Below the pieces are notes generated by a model that searched no databases, was not told the origin of the DNA, and was given only the letters and a program-made list of their open reading frames with translations. Positions 25,972 to 34,284 of a DNA stretch of 64,000 nt are shown one piece after another. Both the position numbers and the translations under genes were made by a program. The stretch lies in assembly GCA_025808875.1 (NCBI GenBank), contig CP075528.1, forward strand, positions 620,001 through 684,000, given 5' to 3'. Every line of letters begins with the position of its first letter. Position 1 is the first letter of the stretch. This stretch comes from Enhydrobacter sp. Lineage in GTDB: Bacteria > Pseudomonadota > Alphaproteobacteria > Reyranellales > Reyranellaceae.

Positions 25972-27380
25972 TGTCTTGTCTCCGGCAGGACGGGAATCTC
26001 GATCGGGTACGCTTCGGCGTAGCGTGCCGCAGCGCCAAGCACCGTGGCATCCTTGAAGTGGCCCGCGACGATGTGCAAGCCGATCGGCAGGCCCTCGCGA
26101 CCGATGCCGCAGGGCACCGAGGCGGCGGGGTGACGCGTCAGGTTGAAGGTCGAGGTGTAGGGCGACCATTGCCTGTTCGGCTTGCCGTCGGCCCCGTCGG
26201 GCATGCTCTTGCCGACTTCGAAGGGCTGGACCGCGACGGTCGGCGTAAGCAGCAGGTCGTACTTCTCGAAGAACAGGTTCCACGCCACCGCGAGCTCGCG
26301 CCGCGCGGCCTGGGCATCGACCACATCCCGCAGGGTATAGCGCTGACCGGCCCTGGCCGAAGCCAGCATGTTGGAATCGAATTCGCCGTGCCGCGACTCG
26401 GGGTAGAGCTGCAGCAGGCGCTGGGCGTTGGTGAGCCAGTGCGTCACGAAGCATTGCATGGCATCGCCGTAGGAGAAGGGCGCCTCGACCTCTTCGACCC
26501 TGTAGCCGAGTCTGTCGAAACGCTTCGCGGCCTTCGTCACGAGGGCGGCGACCTCGATGTCGATCGGATGATCGCCCATGCGGAGCAGGAAGCCGACGCG
26601 CGTCTTCTCCTTCGGCTTGGCGCCGAGCTGGCGCGTATAGTCGGTCCGGTCGGGTGGGAGCTGGGTCGGATCGCGTGGATCGGGTCGCGCGATGGCGTTC
26701 ATCACCAGCGCACAATCGAGCGCGGTGCGGCACATTGGACCGGTGTTGGCGAGATCGCCGTTGAGGCCTGGCGGCCACGCCGGCACGCGCCCGTACGTCG
26801 CCTTCAACCCGACCAGTCCGCAGAAGCTCGAGGGGATGCGCACGGAGCCGCCGCCGTCGGTGCCGATGGCGAGCGGCGCCAGGCCGGCCGCTACGGCAGC
26901 CCCGGCGCCGCCCGAGGAGCCACCCGGCGTACGCCCCAGATTCCAGGGATTGCATGTGATGCCGTTCAGCGGACTGTCGGTCACGCCCTTGTGGCCGAAC
27001 TCCGAACTCGTGCTCTGGGCGAAGACGATGGCACCCGCTTCGCGCAGACGCGCCACCGCCGGCGCGTCGGCGTCCGCGGGAGCCTTATTGGTGAGCTTGC
27101 TGCCCATGGTGGCAGGCCAGCCCTTGACCCGCACGAGTTCTTTGATTGACACCGGCACGCCGTCGATCGGCGACAGGGGTTTGCCCCGCTTCCAGCGTTT
27201 CTCCGAGGCGCGCGCCGTCGCCATCGCCGCTTCGCCGTCGATCCGCGTCAGCGCGTTGATCCGTGGATTGATCGCCTCGCAGCGCGCCAGTACCGCCTTC
27301 ATCGCTTCGACCGGCGAGAGCTTGCCGCGCCGGTAGTGCTTCGAGATTTCTGCGGCTGTCAGTCGAGTGGGATCGGTCAT
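25968..27380 (-). CDS. Amidase (amidase-signature family), first of two
   Basis: This is a paralogue of the next amidase, 470 residues, with the same triad: Lys in VSIKELV, cis-Ser in TPGGSSGGAG, nucleophile Ser in GTDGGGSVRIP, and IPCG-like VPCGIGREGLPIGLHIV near the end. The ATG at 27380 overlaps the TPR gene stop by four bases, so three genes are coupled in series (TPR, amidase, amidase). The paralogues probably share a substrate class with differing side-chain preference; this is inference. Confidence 0.9.
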   Translation of the reverse strand: MTDPTRLTAAEISKHYRRGKLSPVEAMKAVLARCEAINPRINALTRIDGEAAMATARASEKRWKRGKPLSPIDGVPVSIKELVRVKGWPATMGSKLTNKAPADADAPAVARLREAGAIVFAQSTSSEFGHKGVTDSPLNGITCNPWNLGRTPGGSSGGAGAAVAAGLAPLAIGTDGGGSVRIPSSFCGLVGLKATYGRVPAWPPGLNGDLANTGPMCRTALDCALVMNAIARPDPRDPTQLPPDRTDYTRQLGAKPKEKTRVGFLLRMGDHPIDIEVAALVTKAAKRFDRLGYRVEEVEAPFSYGDAMQCFVTHWLTNAQRLLQLYPESRHGEFDSNMLASARAGQRYTLRDVVDAQAARRELAVAWNLFFEKYDLLLTPTVAVQPFEVGKSMPDGADGKPNRQWSPYTSTFNLTRHPAASVPCGIGREGLPIGLHIVAGHFKDATVLGAAARYAEAYPIEIPVLPETRQ

Positions 27381-28777
27381 GCTCCCTTTTCCTTCGCCGC
27401 GGCATACTGCCGTGAAAGCTGCTCGGCCTGGTATTCGGCCGCCATCGCCTGTTCGCTGTGGCCGAGCTTGCGCAGAAGCGCGCCAAGTGCGCGTTTGGTT
27501 CCGGGTACACCCGGGCGCTCGCGATCGTCGGCTTCGATTAGCGCCAGTGCCCGATCGTTCCAGCCGGCGCGGATCAGCGAGTCGACGTGCAGAGCGCCGA
27601 ACAGCGCGCGCTGGGCGACACTGCCCCCGATCGACGGCAGGTGCGGCAGGGCGCGGCCAAACAGGTTGGCGGCCGCTGCATGATCGCCCTTCGCGTGGGC
27701 GGCGAGGCCGTGCGCGGCCGGCACGGCACAATCGGCCCACGCCGTTCGTTCATGGGGCTTGGCACGCTCGGCCCGATCCTCGAGGTTGGCCAGCATTTCG
27801 GTCACGGCGCCGTATTCGCCGGCGCGCGCGAGACCATGGAGATAGTGCAGGTCGAGGAAGGGCGAGAGATGCTCGTCGAGGCGCTGCTTCAGGTAGGTCG
27901 CGACGTCGCACCAGCGGCCGCCGACATCGACGCCATGCAGTTCGAGGCGAGCGAGCAGCGAAATCGCGTTGATCTGATCCTCGCAAAACTCCTTCCGAAC
28001 TCCCCATACGCGCTTGTCGAACAGGTCGAGCGCGTCCGTGGTCCGGTCGAGATCGATCAGGAAGAGCGCGAGGTGCCACCAGTTGCGGGTGAATATGAAG
28101 GAATGACGGCCCTCCCAGGTGTCTGCCATGGAATGCAGGAAGGCCAGTCCGTCGAGCGGGCGGCCGCGCGCGCCGAGGCAGTGCGCCACGACGAGGTGGG
28201 CGCAGGGACTCCGGCGCTCGATCTCGATCGCCTTGCGGGCGGACCTTTCGGCTTCGTCGAGGCGATGAGCTTCCGCCAGCGCGAAGGCATACATCGACCA
28301 GGCATGGTGGTTGTGCAGGTTGGGCTGGAGGGCGCGTTCGCCGATGCGAAGCATCGCCTTGGTATCGCCCCGGTTGAAGGAATGCATCTGGCCGAGCCTG
28401 GCCGCCAGCAGGTCGCGCGGCCACTCCTCGACGACTTTCTCCAGGATCGACTGGCCGACATGCGTGTCGCCGGTCAGCCATGCCTCGGTGGCCGAGAGCC
28501 ACGCGTGCTCGCGTGCGGTCAGGCCATGGGTCGAGAACGCGCGAGCCCGGGCAAGGTGACGCTCGGCGTCTCTCTGTCCGTCGCGCGAGTACGTGGAGAG
28601 AAGGAGATTAGCCGCCATGACCGGCAGCATGGCGCAGTTCTCTTCGCGGGAGGCCACCGCGACGAAGTCGTCGAACCGGCCACCGAAGGAGAGCCACTCG
28701 TCGCGCAGCAGGTCGAGCGATGCGATCGCTGCCCGGCCGGCGTTGCTCACCTCCAGTCCCTGTCCGTCCTGTGCCAC
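27377..28777 (-). CDS. TPR protein of the TTC38 family
   Basis: This soluble helical repeat protein of about 466 residues has the layout of the tetratricopeptide repeat protein 38 family. Helix pairs include SREENCAMLPVMAANLLL, HNHHAWSMYAFALAEAHR and RNWWHLALFLIDLDR, with the His/Trp-rich HHAW and WWHLA motifs conserved across the family. Molecular role is not established. GTG at 28777 has GGGAG eight bases upstream and starts the family-like segment. It leads the coupled amidase pair. Confidence 0.75.
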   Translation of the reverse strand: MAQDGQGLEVSNAGRAAIASLDLLRDEWLSFGGRFDDFVAVASREENCAMLPVMAANLLLSTYSRDGQRDAERHLARARAFSTHGLTAREHAWLSATEAWLTGDTHVGQSILEKVVEEWPRDLLAARLGQMHSFNRGDTKAMLRIGERALQPNLHNHHAWSMYAFALAEAHRLDEAERSARKAIEIERRSPCAHLVVAHCLGARGRPLDGLAFLHSMADTWEGRHSFIFTRNWWHLALFLIDLDRTTDALDLFDKRVWGVRKEFCEDQINAISLLARLELHGVDVGGRWCDVATYLKQRLDEHLSPFLDLHYLHGLARAGEYGAVTEMLANLEDRAERAKPHERTAWADCAVPAAHGLAAHAKGDHAAAANLFGRALPHLPSIGGSVAQRALFGALHVDSLIRAGWNDRALALIEADDRERPGVPGTKRALGALLRKLGHSEQAMAAEYQAEQLSRQYAAAKEKGA

Positions 28778-28868
28778 GCTGCTGGCTCCCACTGGTCGCC
28801 AGCTTCGCATGCAATCAGACGAGGGGCAAAAGCTCGGTACCCGCCGTTTCGCGTCGACCGTGTCCGCG

Positions 28869-29231
28869 TCAGCCCTTGGGCGAGCCGCCGAGGAAGCAGT
28901 AGATGAGGCCGCTGCGGGATACGCAGATGTGGCTGCCGCCATCGGGGGCCAGCTGTTTCAGCACGACACGCGGCGGCACCGGGATCCACCGGCCGTTGAT
29001 CATGGCCCGCCAACGACCCTCGTCGTCCTGGTAGGCGCGCGTCGGTCGGCAATCGCCTTCGACGCCGTTGCTGGTGCCGTTGCAGCACGAAAGATTGGTG
29101 CCGGGTTGCTTGAGTTCCCGATACCAGTCGTGGTGCTCGGCATGGCCCTGGCCACGATGGCCATCCTGAGCCAGGAGGCCCGCCGTAGGCGGGAAAAGCG
29201 CGGCGAGGAACAACAGCAATATGCGTGGCAT
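28869..29231 (-). CDS. Secreted cysteine-rich protein, copy 2 of a tandem pair
   Basis: This 120-residue protein has a signal peptide (MPRILLLFLAALFPPTAGLLA), likely cleaved near LLA-QDG. The mature part has a His-rich start (GHRGQGHAEHHDWY), then YRELKQPGTN, a Cys pair in SCCNG, GDCRPTRA, INGRWIPVPPRVVL, and terminal SHIC and YCFLGG. It has five cysteines and is unassigned. It is about 70 percent identical by eye to the gene at 29322, a tandem duplicate. Confidence 0.75.
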   Translation of the reverse strand: MPRILLLFLAALFPPTAGLLAQDGHRGQGHAEHHDWYRELKQPGTNLSCCNGTSNGVEGDCRPTRAYQDDEGRWRAMINGRWIPVPPRVVLKQLAPDGGSHICVSRSGLIYCFLGGSPKG

Positions 29232-29321
29232 GCGCGGTGCCGTCTCATCGCAAGGCCAACGTTCATAGCTATGCTACACCACCGCCCCGATTTGCGCGAG
29301 CGCGCCCACTGTGGATGGCCT

Positions 29322-29681
29322 TCAGCTTTGCGGCGAGCCGCCGAGGAAGCAGTAGATGTAACCGCTCTTGCTGGCGCAAATGTGACTCTTGCCGTCGGGA
29401 GCGAGACGCTGCAGAACGACCCGCGGCGGGACCGGAATCCACCGACCGTTGATCATGGCGTGCCATGCACCGTCGTCGGCCTGGCGTGCCCGTGTCGGCC
29501 GGCAATCGCCCTCGACGCCGTCACTGCTGCCGTTGCAGCATGAGTAGCCGGTGCCCGGTTGTTTCAGCTCCTTGTACCAGTCGTGGTTCTCGGCATGGTG
29601 ATGGCCGTGGTGACCGTCCTGTGCCATTCCACGTACCGACAGGCTGAAAATGAGCAGGACAGCGAGGATAGCGAGGCGCAT
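29322..29681 (-). CDS. Secreted cysteine-rich protein, copy 1 of a tandem pair
   Basis: This 119-residue paralogue of the preceding protein has an N-terminal signal peptide (MRLAILAVLLIFSLSVRGMA), a strongly His-rich start to the mature part (DGHHGHHHAENHDWY), then KELKQPGT, SCCNG, GDCRPTRA, INGRWIPVPPRVVL, SHIC and YCFLGG. The His cluster could bind metal and the cysteines form disulfides in the periplasm; both are inference. I do not know a function for this family. Confidence 0.77.
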   Translation of the reverse strand: MRLAILAVLLIFSLSVRGMAQDGHHGHHHAENHDWYKELKQPGTGYSCCNGSSDGVEGDCRPTRARQADDGAWHAMINGRWIPVPPRVVLQRLAPDGKSHICASKSGYIYCFLGGSPQS

Positions 29682-29710
29682 GAGGGGGACCTCCTCACGC
29701 GCTCAACGCG

Positions 29711-30577
29711 TCATCTCGCCGGCGGTTGCGTCGGCCGAAGCCCTTCCACTATCGCGAAGAAGTTCGGATCGTCGGCTGCCAGCAACCCGTGCCGCACGAA
29801 GAAGTCGATGAGCACGAGATTGCAATTGTACTTGAAGTCGGTGGTGTCGCGCACGGTCTCGAAGACGCGCCGGATCGGCCAGAGTTCGAACGCATGCACT
29901 TCTCCGTCATGGGCGTGAGGCGTGAAGTCCTCCGGCATTTCGAGATCGAAGCTGGTCATGATGTCGGGCTTGAGTTGGGGGCCGGACTGGTTCCAGTAGG
30001 CGATGAAACCCGTGGCCCGTGCCCGCTCGGCGAGTTCGCGCGGGATGCCGGCTTCCTCGGCGCACTCCTTTATGAGGTTCTCCTTGAGGCCGATGCCGGC
30101 GGGCTGTCCGCCGGCCACCGTGTTGTCGAGTTCGCCGGGAAAGGTCGGCTTGTCGTAGGAGCGCCGAGGCACCCAGATATGCAAGCCGTCCTTCTTGCGT
30201 ACGTAGCCGGTCATGTGCGGCCCGAAGGCGCGCACGCCGAACCACGGCACCGCCGCGCGCTCCATCGTCAGCAGCGGCTGGCGCGCGAACTCCCAGGTGA
30301 CGGGATACTCCTCGCCGCGCCACAGGCCCTTGAATCGACCCTGGTCGCGCAACTCGTGCAGGAAGGTGCGAATCGCCGTCGTGCGCTTGCCGGGCGAATC
30401 GAGCCCGGGATCGAGGACCCAGCTCTTCTTGTGGTGGCTGAACAGGCGTGGCTTGTCGGCCAGGGCCACTGCGAACTCGCGATGGATGAAGCCGGCGCGC
30501 TCGCGGCCGACATACCAGGGCTCGAACTGGCCGAGATCGGCATTGTTGCAGCGGGCGATGTGATCGAGGAAGGACAT
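29711..30577 (-). CDS. NUDIX hydrolase, DUF4743/thiamine pyrophosphokinase-related
   Basis: This 288-residue protein has an N-terminal DUF4743-like half (CNNADLGQFEPWYVG, GRERAGFIHREFA) and a C-terminal NUDIX domain. The NUDIX box reads GGQPAGIGLKENLIKE with CAEEAGIP, matching G-x5-E-x7-xExxEExGI with Lys in place of Arg. Family members hydrolyse nucleoside diphosphate-linked compounds, and the plant/yeast relatives clear damaged thiamine diphosphates. ATG at 30577 begins the conserved MSFLDHIARCN segment. Confidence 0.8.
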   Translation of the reverse strand: MSFLDHIARCNNADLGQFEPWYVGRERAGFIHREFAVALADKPRLFSHHKKSWVLDPGLDSPGKRTTAIRTFLHELRDQGRFKGLWRGEEYPVTWEFARQPLLTMERAAVPWFGVRAFGPHMTGYVRKKDGLHIWVPRRSYDKPTFPGELDNTVAGGQPAGIGLKENLIKECAEEAGIPRELAERARATGFIAYWNQSGPQLKPDIMTSFDLEMPEDFTPHAHDGEVHAFELWPIRRVFETVRDTTDFKYNCNLVLIDFFVRHGLLAADDPNFFAIVEGLRPTQPPAR

Positions 30578-30607
30578 CGGCCCAGGCACATAGCGGGCGA
30601 CGCTCCC

Positions 30608-30684
30608 GGTGTCATCCCGAGCGCAGCGAGGGACCTTATCTGGATCAGGAAAGATCCCCCGGCCTTTGGCCTCGGGATGACACC
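30608..30684. repeat. 77-bp palindromic intergenic repeat
   Basis: Outer arms GGTGTCATCCCGAG (30608-30621) and CTCGGGATGACACC (30671-30684) are perfect complements over 14 bp. An inner GGATC/GATCC pair gives a long hairpin. No T-tract follows. It has the look of a dispersed REP/palindromic intergenic element. It lies in the divergent gap between the NUDIX and thioesterase genes. Confidence 0.75.
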
Positions 30685-30712
30685 GAGGGTGTGGTTTGCA
30701 ACAGTGCATCGA

Positions 30713-31087
30713 ATGACAGAAGACGAACTGCAGAAGCGCCTCGAGGGGACATTGCCCCAACATGCCCGCCATGGCCTGCGTGTCGAGGAATGCCAGGACC
30801 AGGACGTGCGGTTGCGATTCTCGCCGAACGGCACGACGGGGTGGCACATGGCGACATTGCTGATCCTGGTCGACACGTCGCTGCGCGCCGCGGCAGGCGT
30901 GAATGCCGAGATCACTCATCTAGCGTTGACTCGGTTACGCGAGGTCGATCCTGGCGTCGAAGTCATCGTCCTGGCGCGCATCCTGCGGCGCGATCGGGAT
31001 ATGGTCCACGCCGAGGCTTGGCTGTTCAGCCATGCGGTGGTGGAGGCCGCGCTGCATGCGACAGCGACACTGTCGGTCGAAGCCTAA
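30713..31087 (+). CDS. PaaI-like thioesterase
   Basis: This 124-residue single hotdog domain shows ARHGLRVEECQDQDVRLRFSP then HMATLLILVDTSLRAAAG, the position where acyl-CoA thioesterases of the PaaI group carry their catalytic acid after a glycine/histidine. HLALTRLREVDPG leads the second beta strand. It probably releases CoA from short or aromatic acyl-CoA. The start is ATG at 30713; GTG at 30704 is also in frame. It is convergent with the mutase, overlapping by four bases. Confidence 0.7.
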   Translation: MTEDELQKRLEGTLPQHARHGLRVEECQDQDVRLRFSPNGTTGWHMATLLILVDTSLRAAAGVNAEITHLALTRLREVDPGVEVIVLARILRRDRDMVHAEAWLFSHAVVEAALHATATLSVEA

Positions 31088-33063
31088 GCCGCTTCCTTCC
31101 AGGCGGCATCCACGATGGCGACGATGTCGCGCATGATCTGGGTCAGGTCGAAATCCTTGGGCGTGTAGACCCGCGCCACGCCGGCCTTCGTCAGCAGTTC
31201 GGCATCGGCCGGCGGGATGATGCCGCCGACCACTACCGGCACGTCGGCGATGCCGGCCGCGCGCAGGCCCGCCATGACATCGCCGACCAGCGAGACGTGG
31301 CCGCCCGACAGGATCGAGAGGCCGACCACGTGCACGCTCTCCTCGAGGGCAGCGTTGACGATGCGCTCGGGCGTCAGCCGGATGCCCTCGTAGACGACCT
31401 CCATCCCGCAATCGCGGGCGCGCACGGCGATCTGCTCGGCGCCGTTGGAATGACCGTCGAGGCCGGGTTTCCCGACCAGCATCTTGATGCGTCGGCCGAG
31501 CCGTTGCGAGACGCGTTCGACCTCGCGGCGCGCGGCTTCCAGCCGGCCGTCGCTGACGCCGACCGCGCGGCCGACGCCGGTCGGCGCGCGATATTCACCG
31601 AACACCGAGCGGAGGGTGTCCGTCCATTCGCCCGTGGTGACGCCGGCCTGAGCGCAGGCGATCGAGGCCGGCATGACGTTGCGGTCTTCCCGGGCGGCCG
31701 TGGCGAGTTCATCCAGCGCCTTCTTCACCGCCGCGCCGTCGCGCTGGCTGCGCCAGGCGTTGAGCCGCTCGATCTGCTCGCGCTCGACCGAATCGTCGAC
31801 CGTCAGGATTGCGCCTCCGTCGGTCGAGAGCGGAGAGGGCTCGGCCTCGGTGAAGGCGTTGACGCCGACGACGGTCTGCTCACCCGATTCGATGGCGGCG
31901 AGACGTCTGAGGTTCGACTCGACCAGGCGCTGCTTCATATAGGCATTGTCGATCGCCGCCACTGCGCCGCCCATCTCGGCGATGCGCGCCATCTCGGACT
32001 TGGTCTCTTCCTTCAGCGCTTCGACCTTGCGTGCGATCTCCCGACTGCCATCGAAGATGTCGCCGTACTCGAGCAAGTCGGTCTCGTAGGCGACGATCTG
32101 CTGAAGACGCAGTGACCATTGTTGGTCCCACGGCCGCGGCAGGCCGAGCGCCTCGTTCCACGCCGGCAACTGCACAGAACGCGCGCGCGCGTTCTTGCTC
32201 ATCACCACGGCCAGCATTTCGAGAAGGATGCGGTAGACGTTGTTCTCCGGTTGCTGCTCGGTCAGCCCCAGGGAGTTGACCTGCACGCCGTAGCGGAACA
32301 GACGCTGCTTGGCGTCGGCGACGCCATAGCGATTCGCCGTGAGGTCGTCCCACAACTCGGCGAACGCACGCATCTTGCAGATCTCCGTGACGAAGCGGAT
32401 GCCGGCATTGACGAAGAACGAGATGCGGCCCACGACCTGCGGGAAATCCGCTTCGGGCACCTGGCCACGCGCCCGCACGGTGTCGAGGACGGCGATGGCG
32501 TTGACCAGCGAGAAGGCGAGCTCCTGCATCGGTGTCGCGCCCGCCTCCTGCAGGTGGTAGCTGCAGACGTTCATCGGATTCCACCTTGGAACCTCGCGAT
32601 AGGTGAAGCCGATCGTGTCGGCGGTCAGCTTGAGCGACGGCTCGGGCGGGAAGACATAGGTGCCGCGCGAGAGATATTCCTTGATGATGTCGTTCTGCGT
32701 CGTGCCCTGAAGTTTTGCCCGCGCGACGCCCTGCGCCTCCGCCGTCGCGATGTAGAGTGACAGCAGCCACGCCGCCGGCGCGTTGATCGTCATCGATGTG
32801 TTCATGCGATCGAGCGGGATGCCGTCGAACAGCGAGTGCATGTCACCGAGGTGGGAGATCGGTACGCCGACCTTGCCGACCTCGCCCTTGGCCAGCGGAT
32901 GGTCGGAGTCGTAGCCGGTCTGGGTCGGCAGATCGAAGGCGACCGACAGGCCGGTCTGGCCGCGGCCGAGGTTCTTGCGGTAGAGCTCGTTCGACTTGGC
33001 GGCGGTCGAATGGCCCGCGTAGGTGCGGATGAGCCAGGGCTTGTCGCGGGTCGCGGCGGGCAT
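31084..33063 (-). CDS. ecm: Ethylmalonyl-CoA mutase
   Basis: This B12-dependent acyl-CoA mutase of 659 residues rearranges (2R)-ethylmalonyl-CoA to methylsuccinyl-CoA in the ethylmalonyl-CoA pathway for acetyl-CoA assimilation. The N-terminal start PWLIRTYAGHSTAAKSN and the body (DLPTQTGYDSDHPLA, WNPMNVCSYHLQEAGATP, NSLGLTEQQPENNVYR) match Ecm better than methylmalonyl-CoA mutase. The C-terminal B12 domain has GKPGLDGHSNGAEQ (DxHxxG), GLSILSGGH and VVGGIIP. No other pathway genes are in the window. Its promoter holds two palindromes. Confidence 0.9.
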   Translation of the reverse strand: MPAATRDKPWLIRTYAGHSTAAKSNELYRKNLGRGQTGLSVAFDLPTQTGYDSDHPLAKGEVGKVGVPISHLGDMHSLFDGIPLDRMNTSMTINAPAAWLLSLYIATAEAQGVARAKLQGTTQNDIIKEYLSRGTYVFPPEPSLKLTADTIGFTYREVPRWNPMNVCSYHLQEAGATPMQELAFSLVNAIAVLDTVRARGQVPEADFPQVVGRISFFVNAGIRFVTEICKMRAFAELWDDLTANRYGVADAKQRLFRYGVQVNSLGLTEQQPENNVYRILLEMLAVVMSKNARARSVQLPAWNEALGLPRPWDQQWSLRLQQIVAYETDLLEYGDIFDGSREIARKVEALKEETKSEMARIAEMGGAVAAIDNAYMKQRLVESNLRRLAAIESGEQTVVGVNAFTEAEPSPLSTDGGAILTVDDSVEREQIERLNAWRSQRDGAAVKKALDELATAAREDRNVMPASIACAQAGVTTGEWTDTLRSVFGEYRAPTGVGRAVGVSDGRLEAARREVERVSQRLGRRIKMLVGKPGLDGHSNGAEQIAVRARDCGMEVVYEGIRLTPERIVNAALEESVHVVGLSILSGGHVSLVGDVMAGLRAAGIADVPVVVGGIIPPADAELLTKAGVARVYTPKDFDLTQIMRDIVAIVDAAWKEAA

Positions 33064-33082
33064 GGTGTAGACTGCCTACACC
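33064..33082. promoter_or_regulatory. Perfect 7-bp palindrome at the ecm start
   Basis: GGTGTAG and CTACACC form perfect 7-bp arms around ACTGC, directly upstream of the ecm ATG (33063). This is probably an operator or leader hairpin for ecm; the regulator is unknown. Confidence 0.4.
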
Positions 33083-33088
33083 AATCGA

Positions 33089-33103
33089 TGCTGCATTGCA
33101 GCA
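33089..33103. promoter_or_regulatory. CTGC-N3-GCAG palindrome, PhaR-type candidate operator
   Basis: TGCTGCATTGCAGCA is a perfect 15-bp palindrome containing CTGC-ATT-GCAG, the form described for the PHB regulator PhaR in Paracoccus and relatives. It lies 26 bp upstream of ecm in the divergent gap shared with the DUF898 gene. Confidence 0.4.
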
Positions 33104-33123
33104 TAGAATCGCAAGTTAACGCT

Positions 33124-34284
33124 GTGACCGACGCTTCCACCGCTGCTGCGGCTGCTGCCACCACCGACCAAACCCCGAGCAGGCCGACCTATGATGGAAG
33201 GCTGGCCGAGTTGTATGGCATCTATCTGCGCCACCTGCTGCTTATGCTGCTGACGCTCGGCTGGTCCAGATTCTGGGGCCGGACGCGGCTTCGGCGCTAC
33301 CTCTGGAACCACTTCTCCATTCTCGGGGACCGTTTCGAATATCGCGGCCGGGGGATCGAACTCTTCATCGGCTTCCTGATCGTCCTGGCCGTTCTGGCGC
33401 TCTGGGGCGGCGGGGTCTGGCTGATCTGGGAGTTCTCCCTGAAGCACGACCCGGTGCCGGGTCTCGGCCTCCTCAACATTTTCTCCGTGTCGGTGGCGTT
33501 GATCGGCATTCCGCTCGCCTTCGTCGGACACTACGCCGGCTTGCGCTACCGGCTGTCGCGAACGAGATGGCGCGGGATTCGCTGTGGCCTCGACGGCTCC
33601 GCCTGGGCCTACGGCGCGCGCGCGACATTCCTCACTTTCGCGAACGCCACGACGCTGCAGCTGCTGTTGCCGGTGGTATCGGTGAACCTCGCACGACCGA
33701 GGATCGGCAACACCCGCTTCGGGACGCAGCTTTTCGAGTTCGCGGGCCAGGCGGGTGACATCTATGGTCGCTACGTCGGCTACTACTTCCTGCACATTCT
33801 CGCCTGGGGTATTGCCGTCGCCCTCGCGATCGGAACCTTCGGAGGTATCGCCGCGATCTCGGGCGTGACCGAGGACGACCTCAAGACGCTCGGCGACATG
33901 GGCAACCCGCAAACCATCCTGCTGATCGCTGCCTTGCTGTTCGGCCTCTACGTCCTGTTCGGTCTGCTGATCCTGCCGCTACGCTGCTGGTGGCAGGCCT
34001 ACTTGATCCGTTATCTCGTCTCGCGCACGCGCGCCGGTGAAATCCTGTTCGCGTCGGCGATCACCACCCGGCAGATGTGGGGTTTCATGGTGGTGAACTA
34101 CCTGATCGTGCTTTTGACTTTGGGTCTGGGCTGGCCATGGGTGATGCACCGGACCCTGCGCCTGATCGCTTCCCAATTGTGGATCTACGGCACACCGGAC
34201 GGCGCCACCATTCGCCAACCCCCGAATCGCGGCCCGCGATACGGCGAGGGCCTGCTGGAGATGTTCGACGTGAGTGGCATATGA
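33124..34284 (+). CDS. DUF898 (YjgN-like) membrane protein
   Basis: This 386-residue integral membrane protein has six or seven hydrophobic segments. It carries the DUF898 hallmarks: short amphipathic segments rich in aromatic and Arg residues ([21 protein letters not shown]) and a C-terminal [17 protein letters not shown]. Function is unknown. The start is uncertain: GTG at 33124, or an ATG at 33088 within the palindrome region; neither has a clear ribosome-binding site. Its stop overlaps the kinase start at 34281. Confidence 0.75.
   Translation: MTDASTAAAAAATTDQTPSRPTYDGRLAELYGIYLRHLLLMLLTLGWSRFWGRTRLRRYLWNHFSILGDRFEYRGRGIELFIGFLIVLAVLALWGGGVWLIWEFSLKHDPVPGLGLLNIFSVSVALIGIPLAFVGHYAGLRYRLSRTRWRGIRCGLDGSAWAYGARATFLTFANATTLQLLLPVVSVNLARPRIGNTRFGTQLFEFAGQAGDIYGRYVGYYFLHILAWGIAVALAIGTFGGIAAISGVTEDDLKTLGDMGNPQTILLIAALLFGLYVLFGLLILPLRCWWQAYLIRYLVSRTRAGEILFASAITTRQMWGFMVVNYLIVLLTLGLGWPWVMHRTLRLIASQLWIYGTPDGATIRQPPNRGPRYGEGLLEMFDVSGI

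Noticed and set aside
25972..26955. N-terminal extension of the second amidase
   Set aside because: It reads through the first amidase in a shifted frame; the true start is ATG at 25971.
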